DNA of 34,259 bases from Pseudomonadota bacterium (GTDB taxonomy: Bacteria; Pseudomonadota; Gammaproteobacteria; Burkholderiales; Sulfuriferulaceae). The notes beneath the pieces are model-generated. The model saw only the letters and a list, made by a program, of their open reading frames with translations, had not been told where the DNA came from and did not search any database. The stretch lies in the NCBI GenBank assembly GCA_021795395.1, contig JAJYPN010000031.1:1-34259 (forward strand). The letters are read 5' to 3'. Both the position numbers and the translations under genes were made by a program. Within the stretch, counting starts at the first letter, position 1, and each line of letters starts with the position of its first letter. This document shows, piece by piece, positions 26,078 through 34,259 of this stretch.

Positions 26078-26674
26078 TTAGTGTATGACGTAAACCAGCG
26101 CAAACAGGAGGATCCATACCAGATCGACCATATGCCAGTAAGAACCGCCGGTTTCCACGCCGGTATGCCGGTCGGCGGTGTAACGACCGGCATAGGCTTT
26201 GACGGCGACCACCGCAAGGATGATCATGCCCATCGCCACGTGCATGAAGTGAAAAAAGGTGAGGGAAAGATAGAACATGTAAAACAGATTGGCGGACAGC
26301 GTGATGCCGCGAGCGAAATCCTGATGAAACTCGATCAGCTTGAGCAGCAGGAACAGTGCGCCCAGTCCGAGCGCGCCGGCTAGCCAGTTGCCACAAGCCT
26401 TGTTGCGACCGGTTTTGATGGCTCGCAGAGCGCGGGCGACGAAATAGCTGCTGGTCAACAGCAGCAGCGTATTGGCAAAACCGTAAGCGCGATTGAGCGT
26501 GAGTTGGGAAGCATTGAACAGATCGACATGTGCGCTGCGGGTAAATGCATACGCGGCGAACAGCACGCCGAAAACCGTGAGCTCGGCGAAAATGAATACC
26601 CAGATCGCAAAATCTCCGGGTAGTGGTTGCCCACGGGATTGCTGCAACGGATCGGCGGTAAGTGCGTTGTGCAT
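26078..26674 (-). CDS. norE: NorE, cytochrome c oxidase subunit III-like protein
   Basis: The 198-residue integral membrane protein has the five-helix subunit III fold, with GDFAIWVFIFAELTVFGVLFAAY (split as GDFAIWVFIFAELTVF), LLLLTSSYFVARAL, FYMFYLSLTFFHFMHVAMG and the C-terminal YWHMVDLVWILLFALVYVIH. Subunit III-like genes inside nor operons are called norE. It probably supports NO reductase assembly or stability and contains no redox centre. It is 45 bases downstream of norB. Confidence 0.88.
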   Translation of the reverse strand: MHNALTADPLQQSRGQPLPGDFAIWVFIFAELTVFGVLFAAYAFTRSAHVDLFNASQLTLNRAYGFANTLLLLTSSYFVARALRAIKTGRNKACGNWLAGALGLGALFLLLKLIEFHQDFARGITLSANLFYMFYLSLTFFHFMHVAMGMIILAVVAVKAYAGRYTADRHTGVETGGSYWHMVDLVWILLFALVYVIH

Positions 26675-26719
26675 GATGAAGTGTCCGAAGTGGGCGGGAC
26701 AACGTCCCGCCGTTTTACC

Positions 26720-28159
<1,440 letters not shown>

Positions 28160-28585
28160 TCAACCCTCAATGTTTGGCGGCCAATGATTGGTATCGACGT
28201 TGGATAGCCATTGCAGATAGGCGACGATGTCGTCGATCTGCGCGGGGGTGAAATTGAAATGCGGCATTTGTCTTCTGCCGGCTACGCCGGAAGGCTGTGC
28301 CGGAATCCACAACTTGATGAATTCCGGACCGCGGCGTTTGTAGACGTTGTCGAGCTCGGGCGCGTAATAAGATCCTTCGCCGTTAATGGTGTGGCAGCCG
28401 ATGCAGTCGTTGGTGTCGACCAGATACTTGCCGCGTATCACCGATGCAGTTATTTTGTCAGCGTGATCCCGTACCGGTATCTGCTGCCAGGTGTCGTAAG
28501 TAAGCGCCAGATAAATGATCAGAAAAAAAACAGCGCTTCCGAGAAATATGTTGCGTGCCATTGATTTGGTAAAAACTTCTTGCAT
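28160..28585 (-). CDS. norC: Nitric oxide reductase cytochrome c subunit NorC
   Basis: NorC is the membrane-anchored c-type cytochrome that passes electrons to NorB. The 141 residues have one N-terminal membrane helix (NIFLGSAVFFLIIYLAL), the haem motif C61-I-G-C64-H65 and the axial methionine M107 in RRQMPHF. I choose ATG 28585 because AAGGAG lies about seven bases upstream; the in-frame ATG at 28645 falls in the promoter. It is the first gene of the nor operon and lies 39 bases before norB. Confidence 0.96.
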   Translation of the reverse strand: MQEVFTKSMARNIFLGSAVFFLIIYLALTYDTWQQIPVRDHADKITASVIRGKYLVDTNDCIGCHTINGEGSYYAPELDNVYKRRGPEFIKLWIPAQPSGVAGRRQMPHFNFTPAQIDDIVAYLQWLSNVDTNHWPPNIEG

Positions 28586-28620
28586 GGTTAGCTCCTTTGT
28601 AAAGGCGTGGGACGGCGTAC

Positions 28621-28669
28621 GTTTAAAGTTATACTTTAAATACATCTTTATAGCCTTGACTTAAATCAA
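28621..28669 (-). promoter_or_regulatory. norC promoter with FNR/NnrR-type box and NsrR-like palindrome
   Basis: On the minus strand TTGATTTAAGTCAA (28669-28656) fits the Crp/FNR-family nitrogen-oxide regulators (NnrR, DNR) or FNR. A TATAAC -10 box (28633-28628) puts the expected start near 28621, so the box is centred at -41.5, the class II activator position. An 11-1-11 palindrome at 28626-28648 covers the -10 box. One half matches the NsrR half-site AAGATGCATTT at 10 of 11 positions and the other at 7 of 11. Activation by an FNR-type protein with NO-relieved NsrR repression is inferred. Confidence 0.65.
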
Positions 28670-28854
28670 GCGAATGAAAATTTACGCCGTTGTTTATTGA
28701 ATATGGACAAGTTTATGCGTGGAGAGGGAGGATAGCCCGCGTCTATCGATCGAAGACCGTTTACGGTGAGCCGCATCCGTTCAAACTGAAATGGAAGGCG
28801 TTAATGCAACGAAAAATAAAATTTAAAAAAATTAAAATTTTTATAAAAAATAGT

Positions 28855-28913
28855 TTGCATTAGTATTATTCCTGTGATAACTTATATGTACGTATTAGGA
28901 CTATCATAATACG
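28855..28913 (+). promoter_or_regulatory. Promoter and inverted repeat upstream of the CDGSH gene
   Basis: TTGCAT (28855-28860), a 17-base spacer and TAACTT (28878-28883) form a plausible promoter in an AT-rich tract. Just after the expected start lies CGTATTA (28891-28897) and TAATACG (28907-28913), a perfect 7-bp inverted repeat with a nine-base centre. Its position suits a repressor operator for the CDGSH-YceI genes. The regulator is unknown. The rest of 28670-28850 shows no gene. Confidence 0.45.
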
Positions 28914-28960
28914 AACCGAAAATACGCTCCGCCGCGAGCATTTTTTAAAGGAGAAATATC

Positions 28961-29182
28961 ATGCAAAAAGTTCCGTTCGTTGTAGAGCTGGATCCAGGCA
29001 CCTATTATTTTTGCGCCTGCGGTCAATCCGGAAATCTGCCTTATTGCGATGGCACGCATAAAGGCAGCAGTCATCAGCCTTACCAGGTTGAGTTACAGGA
29101 ACGCCAGACGGTCGCGGTGTGCGGCTGCCGCCAATCTGCCACGCGTCCGTTTTGCGACGGTACGCATTTGACACTGGCCTGA
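28961..29182 (+). CDS. Double CDGSH-type iron-sulfur protein
   Basis: CDGSH proteins bind a redox-active 2Fe-2S cluster through three cysteines and one histidine. The 73 residues contain two such sites: CACGQSGNLPYCDGTH near residues 18-33 and CGCRQSATRPFCDGTH near residues 53-68. Each has the C-x-C-x8-9-CDGTH ligand pattern. There is no signal peptide, so it is cytosolic. AAAGGAGA before the ATG is a strong ribosome site. It stands first in a plus-strand cluster divergent from the nor operon, consistent with a redox or nitrosative-stress role, which is inference. Confidence 0.92.
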   Translation: MQKVPFVVELDPGTYYFCACGQSGNLPYCDGTHKGSSHQPYQVELQERQTVAVCGCRQSATRPFCDGTHLTLA

Positions 29183-29210
29183 CTATATTTTATTTAAAGG
29201 AGAGATGATC

Positions 29211-29846
29211 ATGAAAAATGCAAACACCCCTACACGTTTCACTCGTTCGATGACCGGTCTGGCTTTGCTGGCAGCGCTGGCCTTCCCGGCATTGCCTGCC
29301 GCCGCAGCTGATGCCTATCATATCCAGACCGGTAACCCCGCCGGTAATTATCAAATCGATCCGGTGCATTCGATGGTGACATTTACCGTCGGGCATCTGG
29401 GTGTAAGTGAGCTGGTGGGGCGTTTTGACACGATCAGCGGCAGTTTCAGTCTGGATTCGGCCAATTCCGATCAGGCACGGGTATCAGTACAAATCCCGAT
29501 AGACAGCCTGGACACTAATTTTGCCCAGCGCAACAAGGATCTGCTGGGGCCGGATTATTTCAATGCAACACAATTCCCTACCATGTCGTTCACCAGCACG
29601 AAGGTGCAATGGCAAAGCAGGAACGCCGGTCAGCTGACCGGCAATCTGACCTTGCACGGCGTGACCCGTCCGGTCACTTTCAATATCCGTCGCATCGGCG
29701 CAGGGCCTGATCCATGGGGCGGTTACCGGTCGGGATATGTTGCAACCACGACGATCAAACGCAGCGACTTCGGTATGAACTATATGCTCAACGGTATCAG
29801 CGATTCGATTCTGGTGCAATTGAACATCGAAGGCAAGCGTCAGTAA
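29211..29846 (+). CDS. YceI-family periplasmic lipocalin-like protein
   Basis: YceI proteins have a beta-barrel that binds isoprenoid lipids in the periplasm. The 211-residue protein starts at ATG 29211, eight bases from GGAG; ATG 29205 is too close to that site. A signal peptide (SMTGLALLAALAFPALPAAAA) is followed by the barrel with YQIDPVHSMVTFTVGHLGVS, GRFDTISGSFSLD, LTGNLTLHGVTRPVTFNI and KRSDFGMNYML. Ubiquinone or polyprenoid binding is the family idea, and the exact ligand here is unknown. Confidence 0.93.
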   Translation: MKNANTPTRFTRSMTGLALLAALAFPALPAAAADAYHIQTGNPAGNYQIDPVHSMVTFTVGHLGVSELVGRFDTISGSFSLDSANSDQARVSVQIPIDSLDTNFAQRNKDLLGPDYFNATQFPTMSFTSTKVQWQSRNAGQLTGNLTLHGVTRPVTFNIRRIGAGPDPWGGYRSGYVATTTIKRSDFGMNYMLNGISDSILVQLNIEGKRQ

Positions 29847-29853
29847 TCCTTCC

Positions 29854-29880
29854 GACAGGCAGCATGGCTGCCTGTCTTTA
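29854..29880 (+). terminator. Hairpin after the YceI gene
   Basis: GACAGGCAGC (29854-29863) and GCTGCCTGTC (29867-29876) form a perfect 10-bp stem with a three-base loop, followed by TTTA and a T-rich stretch. It starts eight bases after the stop codon and looks like an intrinsic terminator or an attenuator limiting read-through into the next gene. Confidence 0.7.
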
Positions 29881-29901
29881 CCTTGAGTTTGGAGAACTAT
29901 C

Positions 29902-30789
29902 ATGAATCTCTTTCCTTCTGCGGTCATGACCAGCCTGTTGCTTCAAACCGTGGCTTGGCCGATGCTGGTAGTAATGAGCGGTTTGGCGATGGGGCTGGGA
30001 ATTCTGCGCCGTATGGCGTCTCCCGGAACGTTGCCGTTGATAAGTGCGTTGACGATATGCGCGGCGATGCTGACCGCGTATCATTTGATTTACGGGAAAT
30101 TTACCCTGCCGCCGCTCCAGGCGCTGGACTGGATGCCTTTGCTGATCGCCGCAGCGTTGCCGGTGTATGCCATGGACGATTTGTTCGATTTTGGCGCAGC
30201 GACGCGTTTTGTCCTGATGGCGGCGACCGTCGTGCTTGCCGCCGTGCTCTTGTTGCGACCCGTATTGGGTCAGTTGCCGCTAATGCATGCAGCCTGGGTG
30301 CTTACTGCGGTGAGCGGCTTGTGGTTGGCGGCATGGGTTTATTTCGATCGGCACGCGCTGCACAATGCAAATTCGGGCATGACCTTGCTCGTCGTATCGG
30401 CCGGTACGGCCATCGTTTCGGTATTGACGGGCAGCACGCTGTTGGGGCAACTCGGAGGTGCCCTGGCGGCGGTGCTCGGAGCGTGGCTGTTGTGGAACTG
30501 GCCGCGGCCCCATGCCCTGCTGGGGCATTCCGGTACGGCTGTCGCGGTTCTGGCATTGGGCTGCGTCATGCTGGTCGGGCGTTTTTATTCCGCGACCCCA
30601 TTGCGTATCAATGCCTTGCTTCTGGTCGCATTGGCCGCCAACGTGCCGGTGACGTATCTGCTGCGGCGGAGTGGCCGGAATCCGGACGGCCCGCTGGCGG
30701 TGGTGTTGACCGGCGCGGCGGCGCTCGTGCCAGTCGCTCTGGCGGTGGTGCTTACGGTGATGTTTTATATGCCTCAGGGCGATGAATGA
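29902..30789 (+). CDS. Polytopic membrane protein of unknown function
   Basis: The 295-residue protein has about eight to nine hydrophobic helices, few charges, and paired motifs such as WPMLVVMSGLAMGLGIL, LLIAAALPVYAMDDLFDFGA and LLVALAANVPVTYLLRR. GGAGA about eight bases before the ATG supports the start. A conserved-looking DDLFDF acidic patch sits at the edge of a membrane helix. It resembles uncharacterised membrane proteins near respiratory genes but I cannot name a family. A parallel 300-codon frame is a shadow. Confidence 0.75.
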   Translation: MNLFPSAVMTSLLLQTVAWPMLVVMSGLAMGLGILRRMASPGTLPLISALTICAAMLTAYHLIYGKFTLPPLQALDWMPLLIAAALPVYAMDDLFDFGAATRFVLMAATVVLAAVLLLRPVLGQLPLMHAAWVLTAVSGLWLAAWVYFDRHALHNANSGMTLLVVSAGTAIVSVLTGSTLLGQLGGALAAVLGAWLLWNWPRPHALLGHSGTAVAVLALGCVMLVGRFYSATPLRINALLLVALAANVPVTYLLRRSGRNPDGPLAVVLTGAAALVPVALAVVLTVMFYMPQGDE

Positions 30790-30813
30790 ACAAAGCTGTA
30801 CAGGAGAAACAGC

Positions 30814-31257
30814 ATGTGCATACGCGGCATCAATCATATTACCTTGAAAGTGCGCGATCTTGAGGCTTCCGACCGGTTTTACCGGGAAATTCTGGGCTTG
30901 GAGCAGGTAGGGGAGCGTTCGGGAATGCGGTTTTATTCGACCGGTGCGCATCATCATGACCTTGCCCTGCTTCAGGTAGGAAAGGACGCCTTACCGCCCG
31001 CTGCCGAGCAGACCGGTCTCGCGCATTTCTGCCTGAATGTGGTGGACGAAGCCGCATTGTGTCTGCTGTATCGAAAATGCCGCGACGCCGATATTATACT
31101 TTCTGAAGGTGTGAACCATCTGGTCATGCATGCCTTTTATGCGTTGGATCCGGATGGTCATCTGGTTGAACTGGGAGTGGACATGCCGCCCGAGACCTGG
31201 ATCGATATACGGAATCCCTACGCGAAAGATCTTCCGTATCCTGATGTTTCGGACTAA
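30814..31257 (+). CDS. VOC-superfamily protein, extradiol-dioxygenase-like
   Basis: The 147 residues show the paired VOC fold. INHITLKVRDLEASDRFYRE supplies the first metal-ligand histidine, GLAHFCLNVVDEA the second, and DGHLVELGVDMPP the glutamate. AGGAG lies upstream of ATG 30814. It is similar in type to catechol dioxygenase-like and fosfomycin-resistance-like proteins, but the substrate is unknown. It is separated by 24 bases from the membrane gene and could be co-transcribed with it. Confidence 0.88.
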   Translation: MCIRGINHITLKVRDLEASDRFYREILGLEQVGERSGMRFYSTGAHHHDLALLQVGKDALPPAAEQTGLAHFCLNVVDEAALCLLYRKCRDADIILSEGVNHLVMHAFYALDPDGHLVELGVDMPPETWIDIRNPYAKDLPYPDVSD

Positions 31258-31322
31258 GAAGATTCGTGTTTTTATGGATTAAACGGCCGATTGTAATGGA
31301 ATGATAGAAAACGGAGATCAAC

Positions 31323-32090
31323 ATGCTTCCAGCCAATGAGATTCAAATGTCGCCGGCCCAGGCCATACGCGATTTGCGTTCAGCCCTGGATTTTCTTGAA
31401 TCCTGTCCGGGCCAATTACTCACCACCAAAAAAGCAGTCGATCCAAACGGGGAATTGGCCGGGATTTATCGCAGGATAGGGGCCGGTACGCCGGTCGCGC
31501 CGCCGACTCGCATCGGACCGGCCATGGTATTCGAAAACGTCACAGGTTACGACATGCGGGTGGCGGTAGGACTGCTTGCCAGCAGAGAACGAACGGCATT
31601 GCTATTGAACAGCAGTATCGAACGCCTGCCGTTCACGTTGCTCGATGCGCTCAATCATCCCATCGCTCCCGTGACGGTTCCCGCATCGCAGGCGCCTTGT
31701 CAAGAAAACATCCATCGCGCTCCCCTTCGTTTGGGATGGCTGGCGCAGAACGAAGTCGTTCGTATCCGGCGATTGTTATTGAAAACCGGTATTCCTTGCC
31801 TTGTTCCCGATCTCGAAGTAGAGCGGTATCTCACTTTGATGGGGCTGGACAAGAAACTCGAGGATGGGAAGATTCGCTTTGTGCTGCTCAAACGGATAGG
31901 GGAAGCCAGCGTCGTTTCCGACATTCCTGAGCGAAGCTTGAAAGCTATTTTAAGCGAAGCCGTTAATTCGCCGTTTTTTCTGTCAAATGCGGCGGAAACC
32001 CGACAGGTAAATCCGGTTTCAACTTCAGGATTCCGATTCATGCCTGAATTGCTACCGGGACCGTCGATCAAAAATGAGCGAATAGCTTAA
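31323..32090 (+). CDS. Chimeric protein: UbiD N-terminal domain joined to AroB C-terminal segment
   Basis: Residues 12-132 read like the N-terminal domain of UbiD-family prenylated-FMN decarboxylases (AIRDLRSALDFLE, RIGPAMVFENVTGYDMRVAV, LLASRERTALLL, HPIAPVTV, SQAPCQENIH). From about residue 135 the text turns into the C-terminal part of 3-dehydroquinate synthase (LRLGWLAQNEVVRIRRLLLK, RYLTLMGLDKKLEDGKIRFV, LLKRIGEASVVSDIPE). The UbiD catalytic Glu/Arg residues and the AroB NAD- and metal-binding parts are both absent. The frame is open through the join near 31716-31725, and GGAG precedes the ATG. It could be a pseudogene by deletion fusion or a kept novel protein. The 3' end overlaps ctaB on the other strand by 23 bases. 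Confidence 0.75.
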   Translation: MLPANEIQMSPAQAIRDLRSALDFLESCPGQLLTTKKAVDPNGELAGIYRRIGAGTPVAPPTRIGPAMVFENVTGYDMRVAVGLLASRERTALLLNSSIERLPFTLLDALNHPIAPVTVPASQAPCQENIHRAPLRLGWLAQNEVVRIRRLLLKTGIPCLVPDLEVERYLTLMGLDKKLEDGKIRFVLLKRIGEASVVSDIPERSLKAILSEAVNSPFFLSNAAETRQVNPVSTSGFRFMPELLPGPSIKNERIA

Positions 32091-33030
32091 CCGGCCTGTC
32101 TTTAACTGGAAGTGGGGTGACAGGAGTGGAAAAATCCATGGACATCGTCAAGCTCAAGGCTACGACCATCGCGATGGAATAACCGATGGATTTGCGCGCC
32201 CAGCGGCGGCTGTCGGCTTCGTTGCGGTCGCGCCAGACAACGCGCATCCAGTCCAGCCCCAAAAAAAGTATTGCAGCAAAATAAATCGCGCCTGTATTAT
32301 GGGTAAAAAACAGCAAAAGCGCGCATAGCGTAAATAGACCTATATAAACCGGCATGGCTCTTTTCGTCCAGTTTATCCCGCGGACGACAGGGAGTACCGG
32401 GATCGAGGCTCGGGCATAGTCGGTTTTGTGCAGCACGGCGATGGCGTAGGCGTGCGGCAGCTGCCATAAAACGTAGATGGCGAATAAAATGATTCCTGCA
32501 GTATCCAATTGTTGACTGGCTGCGCAATATGCAGCAAGCGGCGGCGCCGCGCCTGATATGCTGCCCACCCAGGTTCCGTAGCGACTGCGTTTCAGCCACA
32601 GGCTATACACGCCGACGTATACGGCGAATCCGATACCGGTAATCGCAACCGCCAATCCATCCGTATAATGAAACAATAAAAACAGACCGAGCAAAGCCAG
32701 CGTCCAGCCCAGTAGATAAGCGTGTATCAAGGGGATCCGCTTTTTGACCAGAGGGCGATTACGGGTGCGTTGCATGAGTGCATCGATATCGCGGTCGATC
32801 CCGTTGTTGAGGGTGCAAGCGCCGCCGATGACGAGAGCAATGCCGCAGAGCGTTGCCGCCAGCAGTTGAAAATCGGGATATCCGCGGCTGCCCAAAAAGA
32901 AACCGCCTGCTGCCGATATCAGATTGCCGAGTATGATGCCCGGCTTGGTCAGGGATAGATAATCCTTGAAAGCGACCGTATTGAATGGTTTATGAGCCGG
33001 AATGTATACGTTTCTGTCTATGGACTTCAC
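32068..33030 (-). CDS. ctaB: Protoheme IX farnesyltransferase (haem O synthase)
   Basis: This UbiA-family prenyltransferase makes haem O for the bo3-type oxidase encoded next to it. The 320 residues have eight to nine membrane helices. The family motifs LTKPGIILGNLISAAGGFFL and the Asp-rich NNGIDRDIDALMQRTRNRPLV, which binds farnesyl diphosphate via Mg2+, are visible. It is also named cyoE when it follows cyoABCD, as here. It is 47 bases downstream of cyoD. Confidence 0.95.
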   Translation of the reverse strand: MKSIDRNVYIPAHKPFNTVAFKDYLSLTKPGIILGNLISAAGGFFLGSRGYPDFQLLAATLCGIALVIGGACTLNNGIDRDIDALMQRTRNRPLVKKRIPLIHAYLLGWTLALLGLFLLFHYTDGLAVAITGIGFAVYVGVYSLWLKRSRYGTWVGSISGAAPPLAAYCAASQQLDTAGIILFAIYVLWQLPHAYAIAVLHKTDYARASIPVLPVVRGINWTKRAMPVYIGLFTLCALLLFFTHNTGAIYFAAILFLGLDWMRVVWRDRNEADSRRWARKSIGYSIAMVVALSLTMSMDFSTPVTPLPVKDRPVKLFAHF

Positions 33031-33077
33031 CGAACTTTCTCAAGGATAAGGAGATCTTTGCTATCCTGTGCGCCTAG

Positions 33078-33389
33078 TCACATCATGCGCATATTCTCAT
33101 TGAACACGACCCAGAGCATACCGCCGACCAGCAGCGCGATAATGAGACTGGAAAACAGGATGAGCTGCAAGTCGTCGCGATGCGATTTATCCAGATCTAT
33201 GTGCAGGAAATAGCGAAAATGCACCAACAGCTGGAGGATCGCGCAGGTGCAGATTACGATGAATCGAGTCCTTACCGGCCACTGAGTCCATAGCGTCAAT
33301 CCAAACGCCGTACCGGTAAGAATGAGCGCCAGCACCATGCCGGTCGCATAATCGCGCAGTTCGCGGCCTAAACTCATATCGGCTTCCAT
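33078..33389 (-). CDS. cyoD: Cytochrome o ubiquinol oxidase subunit IV
   Basis: CyoD is a small accessory subunit that helps assemble the CuB-haem site. The 103 residues hold three membrane helices (GMVLALILTGTAFGLTLW, FIVICTCAILQLLVHFRYFL, LILFSSLIIALLVGGMLWVV). They include the QLLVHFRYFLHID segment characteristic of the subunit. Its start overlaps the cyoC stop by one base, showing tight coupling. Confidence 0.93.
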   Translation of the reverse strand: MEADMSLGRELRDYATGMVLALILTGTAFGLTLWTQWPVRTRFIVICTCAILQLLVHFRYFLHIDLDKSHRDDLQLILFSSLIIALLVGGMLWVVFNENMRMM

Positions 33390-34024
33390 CAGAGTATCCC
33401 CAGCAAGTAAACGAAAGTGAAGATAAATATCCAGACAATATCGAGAAAATGCCAGAATATGCCCAGACGCAGCAAGCGGGTTTTGACGGTTTCATCCAAA
33501 CCGAAAACGCTGAGCTGTATCACCATCACGACTATCCAGATACATCCGCTCAGTACATGGAGAAAATGAGTCGAAACCAATACATAAAAAGCCGAAAGGA
33601 AACCGCTGGTTTGCGGGACGGCGCCCTGTCGCGCCAACTTCGCGAAATCGCCGATTTCAAAACCCAGAAAGGTCAGGCCCAATATTAGAGTGACGATCAA
33701 GACGATTTGTAGCAATCGGATATGCCGTTTGAATTTCATGATCAGCGATGCCATGCCGAACGTGAAACTGCTGGTCAGCAATACCAGGGTTTCGATGAGA
33801 GTAGGTTTCAAATGAAATAGCTGTGCTGCGATCGGACCGTCGGCCGTGCTGCCGGTCATGGTCTCATAGACTGCGAACAGCAATGCGAACAGCACGGCAT
33901 CGCTCATCAGAAACACCCAGAAGCCGAACACCAATTCCTCAGCGGCTTTATGAGTCTCAGGATCGGTGTGCCCCAGATTCATGCCCGGATAAAGCCGCGG
34001 TTGCGGTACAGTAGTATGAGTCAT
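33389..34024 (-). CDS. cyoC: Cytochrome o ubiquinol oxidase subunit III
   Basis: CyoC is the five-helix subunit III of the quinol oxidase. I start at ATG 34024 (MTHTTVPQPRLYPGMNLGHT), which overlaps the cyoB stop as ATGA, giving 211 residues. Visible segments are LVFGFWVFLMSDAVLFALLF, TLIETLVLLTSSFTFGMASL, ALYxLVSTHFLHVLSGC-like FYVLVSTHFLHVLSGC and IFWHFLDIVWIFIFTFVYLL. These match the family. A longer in-frame start at 34111 would overlap cyoB heavily and is rejected. Confidence 0.95.
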   Translation of the reverse strand: MTHTTVPQPRLYPGMNLGHTDPETHKAAEELVFGFWVFLMSDAVLFALLFAVYETMTGSTADGPIAAQLFHLKPTLIETLVLLTSSFTFGMASLIMKFKRHIRLLQIVLIVTLILGLTFLGFEIGDFAKLARQGAVPQTSGFLSAFYVLVSTHFLHVLSGCIWIVVMVIQLSVFGLDETVKTRLLRLGIFWHFLDIVWIFIFTFVYLLGIL

Positions 34025-34259
34025 GACATGCTCTCTGCAAGTCCGGCATTGGCCGGCGAATTTTCCTGATCGCGCGATACCGGAATGGCAGCATTCAGCA
34101 CGGCATGCCACCGTGCTTCAGTACGTTCGATTTCTTCGACCGGGATGACGCGCATCGTATCCCGTTTAAAACTTCGTGCGATGACAGCTGCGATCGTGAC
34201 TACCAGCCCGGCGACGGCAAGCCACCAGATATACCACACCAGACCGAAGCCCAGCGCGG
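34021..34259 (-). CDS. cyoB: Cytochrome o ubiquinol oxidase subunit I, 3' end
   Basis: Only the last 79 codons of the catalytic haem-copper subunit are in the window. They hold the end of a membrane helix (FGLVWYIWWLAVAGLVVTIA, then AVIARSF) and a short hydrophilic tail ending AESMS. The helix-tail pattern and the cyoC-cyoD-ctaB genes that follow identify it. The haem ligands lie beyond the window edge. Confidence 0.88.
   Translation of the reverse strand, partial: ALGFGLVWYIWWLAVAGLVVTIAAVIARSFKRDTMRVIPVEEIERTEARWHAVLNAAIPVSRDQENSPANAGLAESMS

Noticed and set aside
29883-30785. 300-codon frame parallel to the unknown membrane gene
   Set aside because: It overlaps a frame with clear membrane helices and its own ribosome site; the alternative is Arg/Gly/Ala-rich with no signal.

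Overview
The window looks like the chromosome of a Gram-negative betaproteobacterium, most likely in the Nitrosomonadales or a neighbouring group. The case rests on the gene order flhB-flhA-flhF-flhG-fliA-motC-motD, a stand-alone heptose kinase of the HldA type, a dapC/dapD pair, a cyo-type quinol oxidase and a norCBEFQD nitric oxide reductase cluster. No rRNA, tRNA, CRISPR array or transposase gene was seen. The genus cannot be named from the sequence alone.

Layout. 1-2825: core metabolism, with the 3' end of pyrF, then ugd and hldA (UDP-glucuronate and LPS heptose precursors) in a tight operon. 2826-9083: a patchwork accessory region, partly AT-rich. It holds a HIT-family gene on the minus strand, two adjacent NTF2/SnoaL-like genes, a TacA/TacT-type toxin-antitoxin pair, a secreted Gln-rich coiled-coil protein, a TSUP permease, a YefM/YoeB pair with a recognisable operator, a decayed second HIT gene and a GNAT gene frameshifted at an A8 tract. 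9084-16885: flagellar export, placement and motor genes (flhB, flhA, flhF, flhG, fliA, motC, motD), with most junctions overlapping. The flhG-fliA junction is occupied by a 268-bp element with 28-bp terminal inverted repeats and two internal hairpins. 17035-19471: an unknown membrane protein and a MutS2-like ATPase that lacks the Smr domain. 19604-23092: dapD and dapC (lysine/peptidoglycan), then an EamA permease and a VOC protein. 23152-28585: norCBEFQD on the minus strand, encoding cytochrome-c-type nitric oxide reductase with its accessory and assembly proteins. 28585-28961: a divergent regulatory region with an FNR/NnrR-type box, an NsrR-like palindrome and a separate inverted repeat. 28961-32090: a plus-strand cluster of a double-CDGSH Fe-S protein, a YceI lipocalin-like protein, an unknown polytopic membrane protein, a VOC protein and a chimeric UbiD-AroB reading frame. 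32068-34259: ctaB (cyoE), cyoD, cyoC and the 3' end of cyoB on the minus strand.

How it fits together. Two respiratory modules, NO reduction and bo3-type oxidase, flank a small cluster that may belong to the same redox or nitrosative response. The flagellar operon is complete for polar-type number control (FlhF/FlhG), the sigma-28 factor and the stator. Its FlhG has lost most of the Walker A consensus, and a perfect sigma-28 -10 octamer lies just upstream of flhB. The most unusual objects are the in-frame UbiD-AroB chimera at 31323-32090 and the forked inverted-repeat element at 14400-14667. All homology statements come from reading motifs by eye; no database search was run.
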